Assembly (NCBI GenBank): GCA_905221605.1
Contig: CAJNDS010000885.1
Location: 1-54,556, forward strand
Source: Symbiodinium natans
Lineage: Eukaryota > Sar > Dinophyceae > Suessiales > Symbiodiniaceae
Length of the DNA: 54,556 bases
Direction: 5' to 3'
In this document: one piece after another, positions 20,400 through 31,290 of the stretch
Position numbering within the stretch: position 1 is the stretch's first letter
How the letters are laid out: each line of letters starts with the position of its first letter
Program-made: the position numbers and the translations under genes
Notes under the pieces: model-generated
Seen by the model: the letters and a program-made list of their open reading frames with translations, nothing else
Told to the model about the DNA's origin: nothing
The model's database searches: none

Positions 20400-22000
20400 A
20401 CTCCGGGTCATTTTAGACCCACTAAACTAAACTTCTTTGAAAATATTTCAACGGTTTGTGTCTTTCAAGACAATCAATCCAAGAGCAAATTGAAAAATGT
20501 CAAATGATTTTTTGAGTTTTTTGTGAAATGCATTTTTCATTTTTTTTGGCAAAGATCAATGAAAAAACTGGAACACAAGAATATGTTTAAATGATGAATT
20601 GACATAAAATGCGCGTGCAAACTTTTTCAAGTAAATCGACAAAAGACAAAACCCAAATTTTTTCTTGTTTGACGAGTGAGCCTTACTAACTTTTTGCAAC
20701 TCTAAATCAACCAAACTGATCTGGCTCAATTTAAAAAATCAACATGTCCAAAACCATACAAAAACACCACGCCTGACAAACAAGTTTTAAAGTTGCGAAT
20801 TTTAAAATTCATGCGTGCCATCTTGTCAGTCAGAGTGGAAGTTAAAAATATTTTTCGAACAAGAAGAAAAAACAACATGTTATGGTGTTTCAGAAACAAA
20901 AAATCAATTTTCTGAAAATATAATTTCTTTGAAAAGACTCTGAGAACAAGTTCAGGTTGAGACCGCTGCACAGAGCTGAACAACGACCCAGCGACACCTT
21001 AAAACGATGAAAATTGAACTTAAAACCTTGAAAAGTGCTGAAACCTGCGTTTTGGAGAATGTGAAAAAAAGTGCGCGGGAGAGTGCTTCGCACCATGTGT
21101 CTTTCCATGGTTTCTTCGTGAAAAACTGAAGGTCCCTCTAGCAAGCTTTTCCCTGGAAAGCGCAAGCCCTGTCCGTCTTAAACCAAGCACAGGCACTCGT
21201 CCTTTTTCTCAGTCTTCAGCCAAAGTTCACGAAGTGCGGAAAACTACAAACGAATTCAGTCGTGAGACTAAAAGTGCTCCAGAACAGAGTTCCTACTCAC
21301 TGCACACTCATTCAAAGTAGCGTATTGGGCAAAAACACACTCGTATGATTTCCTAGGGAAATCATCGAGACGAAAATCACAGAGGGTGGGATCAACGCGA
21401 CTCCCACTCACTCCGAAGCAAAACAACTGTACAAGCTGATCTAAAACATGACAAAACACTCATGTATCAGCCTCGATCTTCCACCCCCCCGCATTTTGCT
21501 GAGGGCTCGTGTCAAAGATCCGAAGTCCAAGCACAGCCTGGCACTTCAACACTAAGGGGATGCCCTGGCCACATTCCCTTGGTGCGTACTCGCCACCAAA
21601 ACGAAACAACACCACACTGTCAGATCTCTGACATCAAACTTAAACTCATGCAAATTCCCATCATAAGACGCGTTGTCCTGGGTCCGGTACTAGCGCGGTA
21701 CCCAAGAGTTCGTAGTGAAAACACGTAACAAACGAACTCACGCAAGGCTTCAGAGTGTCAACCCCACTCTCAGTACTCAACCTCGACGTGGTCATACTCT
21801 TCAACCTCGCTTCCAGGAAAACAAGCTCACCAGCTAGCATCCGCTGGCAGAGCTCCTTCGATCCTTCAGCATCGCCTCGATTCGTATCCAGGGTGCTTCC
21901 AGCCAAAACTCGCTCGTTACGTAGAAAGCGTTGTGCGGGCTTTCCACCGTTTGAAAAACCAAACTCACATGCACTGACTCAAGGGCTCGCATAACCAGGA
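20400..22000. other. AT-rich stretch without a recognisable gene
   Basis: Low-GC sequence with short, biased open frames. No motif, rRNA or tRNA was recognised. Confidence 0.5.
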
Positions 22001-22091
22001 GAAACGCGGGCGTGCCATGGCGGCGCAGAAAGCCATGGCGATCCCAAAACGGCCGCAGGGGCTTTCACACCCTTTGAGGTCTCCAAGCACC

Positions 22092-22535
22092 TCACTCCTG
22101 ATCTTCACCCTCTTTCGTTTCTTTCTTCTCTTCTGCTGCATCCACAACTTGCGATCGGCGCTCCTTCGCTGTCGCTTGCATCTCTTGCAGCTCACTCACC
22201 CGATCTTCCATTGGGCGATCTTTCGAAGATTCGCTCGGCTCACCGGCCTTGCTCTTCGTCGCTTCCTGCAAGACTTGCACCGCAGCTTTCCTTTCCAAAT
22301 CACCCACACTCAGATCCGCTTTCACCCTCTCAGCGATCTGGGCAATCATCCCAGCATCGATCACTGGCGAAGCAACGGGCGAGATCGGGGACGCTCGTTC
22401 TGATGGCTCGTCTGACCTCTTGAGCCTCTTTGCAGCTTCCTCCTCAGCTGCAGTCAACTCTGCGATATGCTTCCGTTCTTCTTCAATCTCCGCATCACGC
22501 TTGCCAACTGCTGCAAGTACGGCTTGCTCCGTCAT
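22092..22535 (-). CDS. Hypothetical charged coiled-coil protein or exon
   Basis: 147 codons from a methionine at 22535. The product is very rich in Glu, Lys, Ala and Arg, with heptad-like stretches at about 10-40 (EIEEERKHIAELTAAEEEAA) and 95-140, and a Ser/Pro-rich break between. I do not recognise a family. A second open frame just upstream on the same strand (22642-22980) could be an earlier exon of the same gene. No terminal signals are clear; low GC of the surroundings contrasts with the frame's codon use. Confidence 0.4.
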   Translation of the reverse strand: MTEQAVLAAVGKRDAEIEEERKHIAELTAAEEEAAKRLKRSDEPSERASPISPVASPVIDAGMIAQIAERVKADLSVGDLERKAAVQVLQEATKSKAGEPSESSKDRPMEDRVSELQEMQATAKERRSQVVDAAEEKKETKEGEDQE

Positions 22536-22641
22536 TGCTTCCAGAGTACAACACCTTCTGGGGTTCCTCAGCCAAGATCCTCCAAATCTGCTCCAGCATG
22601 TTGCTCGGGAGGGTCACCTTTCTCTCCAGCCACACTTTCCA

Positions 22642-22980
22642 TCACAACCCTGTTGTTCGTGCAGGCAAAGAATGCCCACAGAGGCACAGGTCGCCCCCAG
22701 ACACCAGGTTCAACACCCTCAGGACTCCCAGGTCCTGGTGGTCACTGACCAACAAGAGAGGCACGCAATCCTTCGTGTTCAAGTACCTCACGAAGCTGAG
22801 CATCGGCCCATAGGTTCTCGATGGGACCTCCACATACAACATCCTGCAGTGACCGCTGTCTCTCACAGGACTGCTTTTCCCCAACCTCTCCTTCTCAGCC
22901 AATTGTTGGGCTTTGGGCTCACAACTTCGCAAAGCTCTTCTAGTGCTTCCGCATGACCACCTGGTCGATGGACATTCCAC
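22642..22980 (-). CDS. Hypothetical exon upstream of the coiled-coil frame
   Basis: 112 codons in frame, containing YGPMLSFVRYLN and VLRVLNLVSGGDLCLCGH, which read like a compact folded domain rather than random sequence. Not recognised. It lies 107 bases upstream of 22535 on the same strand but in another frame, so an intron or frameshift would be needed to join them. Confidence 0.35.
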   Translation of the reverse strand: MECPSTRWSCGSTRRALRSCEPKAQQLAEKERLGKSSPVRDSGHCRMLYVEVPSRTYGPMLSFVRYLNTKDCVPLLLVSDHQDLGVLRVLNLVSGGDLCLCGHSLPARTTGL

Positions 22981-22989
22981 GCTGCCGTC

Positions 22990-23920
22990 TTATCAGGCAT
23001 TTTTCTCTGCTGTGGTTCTCCGGGAGTGGCTGCGTCCCACCTTTGGCTAAATCACCACTCTTACCTCTAGAGTCTTGAAAATTGGAAGTTCTTCCTCTGA
23101 CCTTTCTTCCTTTTTGCTCAGAAAGAACACGTGTGAAGCATTGAAGTCCCACACCGTTGTCTGGTTCTTGCACTCGCACCGTGGTGTCTTTTTATCCGTC
23201 CATCCAATCCGTGAGTCACCAACAGGGCCATCATGCTCCCTTCCAGCTCCTGTTGAGTCTTCACATGCTGAGATCATCTCGTCGTTCTCAGTCCAAGGTG
23301 ACCTCGACTAAGAGTCGCACGCTTCCATGTTCTCATCCATGCTGCACACATTCATCATTTAACTTTTGGCCGGACTTCAATGATAGAACCTTGTGTTGGC
23401 TGTTGAGGTTGTCGCAGAAATCCAGTGCAGAGCATGCGGAAGGGTTGTTGCAAAATGCAAGGGTTTGCCAAATCATTAAAATCACCATCATGAAGTTACT
23501 GGCAACGAAGGTCAGCACAGAAAGCTGTAAATCAAAGAAGCAAAGTCTGATGTTCGAAGTCAAAGTGTTTGATTTTAAACTTTTAGGCATAGATCACAGT
23601 GTCTTCTGCTCTCAGGACAGCAGAGTTACTAACCGACACGGTGCAGAAACCAGAGGCATAGCAGACCAGCACGCGCCCCATGTGGTAACCCAGAGAACTT
23701 ATTAGCAAGAATGCAAGACCAGCTTAGAGCATCCTCAGGGCACTCCATGTCATGGTGTCAGCCAGTGGAGCAGCTCAGTACTGAGCGGGGAACACATAGA
23801 TGTTTGGCGCTTTGGTTTTGGCGGGTTGCTGCGGGTTTTGGTGGTTGTGTTTTTGTGGTGGTTTTGGTGTGTGTTTGCTTTGGTTTTTGCACCTGCTCTG
23901 TTTCACCTCTAGTGTTGTGC
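22990..23920. other. No gene recognised
   Basis: Mixed sequence ending in a TG/TTG-rich stretch at 23810-23900. Confidence 0.45.
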
Positions 23921-23924
23921 ATGC

Positions 23925-24160
23925 TTGTTTTTTTTTGAGAGTGAACAGCCGTCTGAAGGCTCTGCGCACCCACAGCGGCGAGAAGCATGTTTTACGGCTT
24001 GTTAAGGGTCAGCGTCCCAGCGATGAGCTTCCATGAGACCGAGATTCCCGAGAGATTCCCGAAGAACCAGGCCAGAAGCAAACCCCTTGTAGCCTTGCCA
24101 TGGCTGACCTTAACTTCAAGTTAAGCGCTTGCAGCGGGCTCACGCGCATTACTATCTACC
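23925..24160 (+). repeat. Outer inverted-repeat arm, left
   Basis: Matches the reverse complement of about 27695-27930. Good identity occurs near agccttgccatggctgacct and cgcttgcagcgggctcacgc, and poorer identity further out. It is interrupted on its right side by the mitochondrial-like insert. Confidence 0.7.
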
Positions 24161-24163
24161 TCT

Positions 24164-25758
24164 TGGATCCAGTATTAACTAACTCTCTGGAATCCATCCC
24201 ACCTGTCAGTCTTGCCCATGAATCCGCCCTTGAGACCCTAACTCTCATATCTTGGTCTAACCGTTCACACCCTTGGAATCTCCCATCTAAACCTTTAGGA
24301 CCAAGTGTTGCACCTTAACCACTAGGATTACCAGGAATCTCTTGATAACCCACCCTCGGGACCCCAACCGCCTGTCTAACCTTCCGGAATCTCCTAAAAG
24401 CCCACATTATAATTACAATGCAGTGTGAACAAAGCGTGAATTATAATGTTTGTGGGCTTTTACAGGAGTTCACGGACGGGCAGACAGAAGACGCCTATCT
24501 TGACAGGACTTCTATGAACTAGGAATTAGTACTATTAACCCGGGCTATTATTCTATTATTTATTGTGCCCGGGGCATGAATATAATAGTATTATTCTACG
24601 GGCCAGTCCATGAATATTTTATTCGGCCCGATAATATCGTATGTGCGCAATAATAATCTCTTCGCAAACTTCCGGAAAATCCGCCCGGTAAATCCACCAT
24701 TAAAAGCTGTTGTTAATGAAGCCCCGAAGTTGTATCCAGACCGCTCCTTTTAATAGGCAAGTTATACAGGATTTAATGCTTTTCCCCGGTGGATAGAAGT
24801 ACGCGAAAGCCCGTTAACTTTAGGATTCACGAATTTATTAGTCTTTTAGTGGGTTTTTGAAGGGGAAAATAGTATATTAAAAGCCCCAATAAATTTATAA
24901 TGGAAATATAAGGATGAAAGACGCATGATTTCCATATTAAATTTATAAGGGCGTCCAAAAACCCACTATTATTACGCTCATTAGTTCGCTTCTTTCACTT
25001 TATAATCCTGTAAGACCTTATTATGAAAGGAACAAAGTAAAGAATGAAGAAGAAAAACCAAAATTAATAAATTCGCCCGGGTTTTTTCTCTCTTTACTTT
25101 ATGCTTCATATTTTTATAATCCAAATACTTGGTTTTCTGGAATTATTATTTACTTCTTCTTAATGGGAACAGCATTTATGGGTTATGTTTTACCTTTAGG
25201 ACAAATGAGTTTATGAGGAGTTACAGTAATTACAAATTTATTATCTCCATTTCCATCTTTAATAGAATGGCTTTGTGGAGGACATTATATTTACAATCCA
25301 ACATTAAAGAGGTTCTTTGTCTTTCATTTTCTATTTCCATTTCTTCTTTGTGCTTTTCTTCTTTTTCATATTTTTAATCTACATTTTCTATCTTCTAATA
25401 ATCCTTTAAGGAATTCCACTAATAATAAAATAGCATTTTTTCCTTTCATTATTAGTAAAGATTTCTATGGAAAGATATTAATTCTCTATCTATATCTTTG
25501 TAAACCAATAATTAACAGGATTATATAATCTTCATGCGTTCTATCACATGTTTCGTGCATTTACGCGCAATTCCAAGAAATATAAAATATAATGCGCGTA
25601 CACGGTATTATTAATATTAAAACGCATGAACACAATGAACGTTACGTCCTTCATTAGGATTATAGTTGTCTTCTCTTTTTAGTAGTAATATAATATCGTA
25701 TTTCTAATATAAAGAGAAGAGAATAAGATAAAGCGAATGAATGAGCGTGAGAAAGAAG
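24164..25758. other. Mitochondrial DNA insertion (NUMT) with cob fragment
   Basis: AT-rich block with strong inverted repeats typical of dinoflagellate mitochondrial intergenic DNA: ctcctaaaagccca...tgggctttta at 24390-24467; cccgggc/gcccggg at 24538-24571; a perfect 13-bp stem tagtgggtttttg/caaaaacccacta at 24848-24860 and 24956-24968; ttcatgcgtt/aacgcatgaa around 25533-25630. It contains a cob fragment. The first ~220 bases are less clearly mitochondrial. The junctions are near 24155-24165 and 25750-25760, judged from the uninterrupted right arm. Confidence 0.75.
25085..25505 (+). pseudogene. cob: Mitochondrial cytochrome b fragment (nuclear copy)
   Basis: Frame starting at 25085 reads the middle and C-terminal part of cytochrome b: [20 protein letters not shown], the quinol-site region [20 protein letters not shown], SPFPSLIEWLCGGHYIYNP, TLKRFFVFHFLFPFL with the haem-ligand-type histidines, then LHFLSSNNP and FFPFIISKDFYG. 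At the position x the codon is TGA (25214-25216), where tryptophan is conserved. This is what unedited dinoflagellate mitochondrial DNA would show before A-to-G editing. No start, and the N-terminal part is missing. Complex III function is known for the family; this nuclear copy cannot be expressed as such. Confidence 0.9.
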
Positions 25759-25760
25759 AG

Positions 25761-26683
25761 AGTTGCACCCGCGGCTTCTGGTTGGAACCGAAAGCACCAT
25801 AAATGTCAGTGAAAACCCTTAAGTCGACACAGTGTGTTGGGAGTATTGTCGCTAATTTTGCAGGGCCGTTTTGTCTACGAACTTTTCGGGCGGCCACCAC
25901 CATGCGAAATGCATTATTTGTCATTTCTATTGGTTGGTGTTGGTTCGAGGCGAAGAAAAGCTAAGGTCAGTGAAAACCTTAAGTTCAACATGGGGTGTTG
26001 GAACTATTGTAGCTGATTTTGCCAGACAGTTTTTTTGCCACTAACTTTTCGGGTGCCACACCCATGCGAAATTCACCGTCTGTCCTTTTTTCTGGTATGT
26101 GATGGCTCGAGCCGAAAAAAAGTCAAGGCCGGTGAAAGCTCTTAAGATCAACACCGGGCGTTGAACTTCTTGTTGCTAACTTTCCGGGGTGGTTTCTCTA
26201 TCGGTTTTTTCGGCTGTCGGGTGACCATTTTCGGCGCTGAAAATGGGCAATAACTGTTTGCACGGAGCAACAATTTAGAAACTGTCTTTGCTTTGTTTTT
26301 GGATGTTTTATTTGTTTTTTTTGGGTTTAGGGTCTAGGGTTTAGGGTTTTGAGTTTAGGGTTTAGAAGCCCAACAAAAGCAAAACGGAAAAACCTTTTAA
26401 ACAATAAACCTCCCCATTGAAATCCAAATGTCAGCTGTGTTTGGCGGTTTGCAGCTGAAAGGGTTGGGACGGTTGGCTGTTCGGGCTTAATCTGGGAGTT
26501 AAAGGTGGCTTTAGTAATGATGGCCATGGCAGTGCGGTGTGGGTGGCTTAGATCCCGAAATCGAGCGACTCTGACCCCAAAAAAAAGTTAGAGACCAAAA
26601 AAAAAGTTAAGTTCAACACCGTGTTGAACCTAACTTTTCCCGTTGGAAATCCTGCGTGTTTTTGCTGAATCCTACGTGGTTTT
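25761..26683. repeat. Large palindrome, left arm
   Basis: Inverted repeat with 26771-27694. Corresponding positions add up to 53454 over almost the whole length (53455 at the outer end because of one single-base deletion, aagtcgac versus aagttcgac near 25828). Only a few substitutions are seen by eye. Inside are 2.5 copies of a ~162-bp degenerate tandem unit (gtcagtgaaaacc...cttaag starts near 25806, 25967, 26130) and a TTTAGGG-like tract at 26322-26366. Confidence 0.95.
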
Positions 26684-26770
26684 TGGGCTGTCGCGTGACG
26701 TGTTTCAGGGAAAAATGTGGGAAATAAGGTAAAAAAGGTCAAACGGCGTCGGTTTGTAGCCTTGCCGCCT
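26684..26770. other. Palindrome spacer (loop), ~87 bp
   Basis: The centre (26727) lies in a short stretch whose two halves do not pair. Confidence 0.8.
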
Positions 26771-27694
26771 GAAAAAACACGTAGGAAAACAGCAAAAACA
26801 TGTAGGATTTCCAACGGGAAAAGTTAGGTTCAACACGGTGTTGAACTTAACTTTTTTTTGGTCTCTAACTTTTTTTGGGGTCAGAGTCGCTCGATTCGGG
26901 ATCTAAGCCACCCACACCGCACTGCCATGGCCATCATTACTAAAGCCACCTTTAACTCCCAGATTAAGCCCGAACAGCCAACCGTCCCAACCCTTTCAGC
27001 TGCAAACCGCCAAACACAGCTGACATTTGGATTTCAATGGGGAGGTCTATTGTTTAAAAGGTTTTTCCGTTTTGCTTTTGTTGGGCTTCTAAACCCTAAA
27101 CTCAAAACCCTAAACCCTAGACCCTAAACCCAAAAAAAACAAATAAAACATCCAAAAACAAAGCAAAGACAGTTTCTAAATTGTTGCTCCGTGCAAACAG
27201 TTATTGCCCATTTTCAGCGCCGAAAATGGTCACCCGACAGCCGAAAAAACCGGTAGAGAAACCACCCCGGAAAGTTAGCAACAAGAAGTTCAACGCCCGG
27301 TGTTGATCTTAAGAGCTTTCACCGGCCTTGACTTTTTTTCGGCTCGAGCCATCACATACCAGAAAAAAGGACAGACGGTGAATTTCGCATGGGTGTGGCG
27401 CCCGAAAAGTTAGTCGCAAAAAAACTGTCTGGCAAAATCAGCTACAATAGTTCCAACACCCCATGTTGAACTTAAGGTTTTCACTGACCTTAGCTTTTCT
27501 TCGCCTCGAACCAACACCAACCAATAGAAATGACAAATAATGCATTTCGCATGGTGGTGGCCGCCCGAAAAGTTCGTAGACAAAACGGCCCTGCAAAATT
27601 AGCGACAATACTCCCAACACACTGTGTCGAACTTAAGGGTTTTCACTGACATTTATGGTGCTTTCAATTCCAACCAGAAGCCGCGGGTGCAACT
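26771..27694. repeat. Large palindrome, right arm
   Basis: Reverse complement of 25761-26683, including the telomere-like tract (27089-27132). It is followed without interruption by the outer arm. Confidence 0.95.
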
Positions 27695-27950
27695 AGAGCA
27701 ATTGCGCGTGAGCCCGCTGCAAGCGCTTAACTTGGAAGCTAAGGTCAGCCATGGCAAGGCTATAGGGGGGTAGGGCTTGCTTTTGGCCTGGTTCTTCGGG
27801 AATCTCTCGGGAATCTGAGGCTCATGGAGGTTCACGGGCGGGATGCCGGCCCTTAGCAAACAGCAAAACATGTTGGTTCGCTGCTGTGGGTGTGCAGGGC
27901 CTTCAAATGGTTGTTCAGGCCAAACAAAGCAAGCATGCACTCCCAACCCC
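27695..27950 (-). repeat. Outer inverted-repeat arm, right (empty site)
   Basis: Reverse complement of the left outer arm 23925-24160, directly joined to the inner right arm. The join here reads gcgcaattgctctagttgcaccc on the minus strand, where the left side has the mitochondrial insert. Confidence 0.7.
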
Positions 27951-27954
27951 TATC

Positions 27955-28390
27955 TGAGGAGTTAGCGGCGATTGGTGTCGAACTCACCTTCCCGAAACCT
28001 AGTTCGCGAAATTTACCACTGAGACCTGTCAAGTTCGAGGGCAACCCCAACAGCGAGTTTCACTTCGAGGAACCCTCCCGCCGAAGTGTGCCAGAGACAG
28101 AGTTTGTGTTGTCGCCACACTCTTCGGGCAAAACTACACCTGCGCCCGATTAATGCAAAACATGGGCATTCACTGTTCAGCTGCTCTTGATTGCGCGCTC
28201 AGCCTGTCAACATCTGTTAATCTGTTTGGAATCTCTGCCATTCGGGATTTGAGTTGGGAGCTCCAAAAGTGCTTGAACTGCCAGTGTAACCTACACACAT
28301 GTCACATGTACCCAGTTCTTGCCACCCAGCGACTCTTCTTGGAGGAGTCACCCTTGAAGCACGCCAAGACAGCCTGAGACGCTGAAACCC
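27955..28390. other. No gene recognised
   Basis: A plus-strand frame at 27890-28153 has no family features. Confidence 0.45.
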
Positions 28391-28397
28391 TGAGACT

Positions 28398-28580
28398 GTA
28401 AGGGTTTCGGGTTTCGGGTTGAGGGTTTGGAGTTTAGGGTTTAGGAGTTTAAACAATCAGCCCTCAAACCCTCAACCCGAAAATCCTGAAACTCTAAAGG
28501 CCTGAAACCCTGAAAGCCCGAAACCCTGAAACCCTAACACCCTAACTTCTAAAACCCAAAACCCTGAAACCTAAAACCCG
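28398..28580. repeat. Degenerate telomere-like repeats in head-to-head order
   Basis: GGGTTT-type units at 28398-28450 are followed by CCCTGAAA/CCCTAAA-type units at 28462-28580. Confidence 0.8.
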
Positions 28581-28730
28581 GCTGTGGCTTTCGGGCTTTG
28601 TTTCGTACTCGGGCGGTCAGGAGGGCTGTGGGATTGAGGGCAGAGGTCAGGGTTTACGGGTTTTTGGGTTCAGGGTTCTGGGAACGGAGATGCTTTCTCC
28701 AAGTTCCCTTTCATATGGTCCCTTGTGGGG

Positions 28731-28840
28731 TTCCTACCATGCGGAGCTCACGCAAGGCTGTATCAGGTGTCTTATACCAAGCAGTCGGTGCGTCATTCAA
28801 GCCATACATGGCCGATGACTTCGATAAATTCATCCTTTGG
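28731..28840 (-). pseudogene. Ty1/Copia-type reverse transcriptase scrap
   Basis: The minus strand reads KSSAMYGLNDAPTAWYKTPD in one frame, matching the conserved K..YGL..AP..WY block of Copia-group RTs, and then LRELRM. A stop lies a few codons upstream, and nothing else of the element (integrase, YVDD box, LTR) is visible. A short fossil fragment. Confidence 0.6.
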
Positions 28841-29109
28841 GGCACTCATACTTAACAACATCCATGGAACTGGCTGGTGCAGGCTTTGGGCAAAAAAACC
28901 GGACTGGTCACAGCAATTACGGTTTTTTTGCACCTTGGCCCACCAAGAAGATTATCTTAGTCTTTTTGGCTACAACAGTGCAAAGAGGCGCAGTACACTT
29001 TCGGACTTTTCTTTGAACAGAACTCCGGTCGCCTTCACGATCACGAGGCAACAACTTCGCATTTTGAAGTGTGCTTATGTTAATTTTCAGAAATAGTATG
29101 CAAGTTGTT

Positions 29110-30065
29110 TTTCTAGTGCTTCAGAATTATCTGTTCGTGTTGTGAGTTGAACCGCTTCGCTTATTTCTCAGTAGTGTTTAGCATCTTTTGGTTGTATTCA
29201 ATTGTAGTAGACCTTATTCAGCCATTACTAGGTTTCGTGACTTCAGACATCTTTGTTTCATCGTTATGTAAGCAGAACCGCTGCTTGCTTATGCAAATTG
29301 TGCTTTTCAGACATAGTATATAAGTGGTCTTTATTGAATACTTCAGCAATCTTTGTTTCATTGTTATGTAGGTAGAACTGCTTCCATTTCCGTCAGTGTT
29401 TATTTCGTATTTTGGTTGAATATGGTCCTTCAAACAGTATTCGCCCGAGTCAAATTGGGCTATTCGCTCAAGAATCACTCTAGTAATTAAATTCGCATAG
29501 AATGAATATTTCAAAAATAAAAGTTGTCTCATGAATATGTAAACATAAGGTAGTTCAGTGGACTTTGCAGATAGTATTTCAATAATACTTTGCCTGGTAT
29601 AAACACAACTGTTTCAATGCATTAGTTGCTCAATAAAGCACTATTTGCCCTTTAAACCACACTTTGCCATATTTTGGTTGAATATGGTGCGTATTTCGTA
29701 TTTTGGTTGAGTATGGTCCTTTAAATGGTATTCACTTGAGTCAAATTGGGCTATTTGCTTAATACGTACTCTAGTAGCTAAATTCGCATAGAATGATTAT
29801 TCATGTAACACAAGGTATTTCAGTAGACTTTTCAGATAGTATTTGATTCATACTTTGCCTAGTACAAACACAATTGTATAAATACAGTAGTTGCTCAACA
29901 AAGCATGATTTGCCCGTTAAACGCACACTTTGCCATATTTTGGTTGAGAATGGTGTCTATTTCGTATCTTGGTTGAGTATGCTCCTTTAAATAGTATTCA
30001 CCTGAGTCAAATTGGGCTCTTTGCTGAATAAGTACTCTAGTAGTTAAATTCGCATAGAATCAAGA
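29110..30065. repeat. AT-rich tandem repeats (units ~266-291 bp and ~100-120 bp)
   Basis: tatttcgtattttggttgag-type starts at 29401, 29692 and 29958, each followed by gagtcaaattgggct and aaattcgcatagaat. Shorter units (cttcag..atctttgtttcat) begin near 29117, 29238 and 29340. Confidence 0.85.
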
Positions 30066-30069
30066 CACA

Positions 30070-30870
30070 TGTTTCCCCAAATCGAAGATCCTGGGGAAAC
30101 TTTTCCTAAGGATCTTCAATTCTTCAATCTACGGTTTTAGGGCTCAAAAAACTCAAATGTGACATTTTTGTTTTGCTATATCATGAGAGGACAAACATTG
30201 AGACCTCACGAGAAGCCCTCAAGCCTACTAGTACGGCCCAAAACGAAATGGTCTTTCTGAGCTCCAGGGGGGGGTACCATATACATGTATATGCATACAA
30301 AAAAATATATATGTATATGTATACACATATGCTCACCCCTTGCCCATGATCTAAGTCGGAAAGCCTTTCGGGCATATCGAATTGATTTTTTAAACTCGGA
30401 ATTGAGGCAAAACAAAATGTACAAACGGCACGACTTCAGAGACATGCTGAGTACATTGACTAGCATTGAACTCGAAGTTTATATGACCAAGCCACACGCT
30501 TGGAGATCTTCCTCTGAGAAATCCTCTTGGCCTCATTCGCAATGTAATGTATTTACATATCTAAATTCGCCTATTGAAGGCCGCACCATGTGAAATCCTC
30601 TTTTGGGAATCTCATAAGAACTGTATCCTCATCTGGGCTTCTTCGTAATTTATTGGAAAACTATTCATGATTAAGAAACCCACACCTGAGGAAGGAGTTC
30701 TGTACGCAAAGGCCACACCTTATGAAATCCTCTTCCGGGCCCTCTTCATGCAATGTCGATTTGGGTATGAAAAAGCCACAGCTTCGTTCGTAACTGAACC
30801 CAAGTAAAACAAATAGTTCAATAGATGTAACTGAAGTGTGCAAAAACATCGTCACCCTAAAAATCTTCAT
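30070..30870. repeat. TA-rich microsatellite and loose tandem repeats
   Basis: Alternating TATATG sequence at 30280-30330 and imperfect repeats of atgaaatcctctt at about 30580-30780. No gene recognised. Confidence 0.5.
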
Positions 30871-31290
30871 CTAGACTTTGTTTGCACTTCTATTCGGAGC
30901 AGGGCGGACAGCGGCAAGGGCGCTTCGGGCAGTGCCCCGAGTTGGGCAACCACGGCCTGCGCGTCAGGGGCGACGGGCTCATTCGAGAAGTCCTTCATCT
31001 GGCGTGAACCCCGCGCCAGGAGCCACATCTGACCCAGCGCGTGCCTGGCGCGCTCGCGGCGTGCCGCAACGTCGCTTTCTGCCGGTGGGCCCGGGTTGTT
31101 GGCCTCCTCACGCGCTGGCCCAGGTATGGTGCGACGTGTCGGCGACGCAAGGGGCCGACTGGCGCACCTTTTCGCCGACGATAGCACTGCGCCCGAGATC
31201 GCCAGTACCCTTGCTGCGCGCCCAGCCCCTGCACTGGCTCGCCAACGAGGCGGGCGGCAATAAACCCCTCCCGCAACCCATGGACAGGGG

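Noticed and set aside
25834-26016. Identical 60-codon frames in both palindrome arms as a duplicated gene
   Set aside because: They lie in degenerate tandem satellite units and have no recognisable domain; the identity follows from the palindrome.
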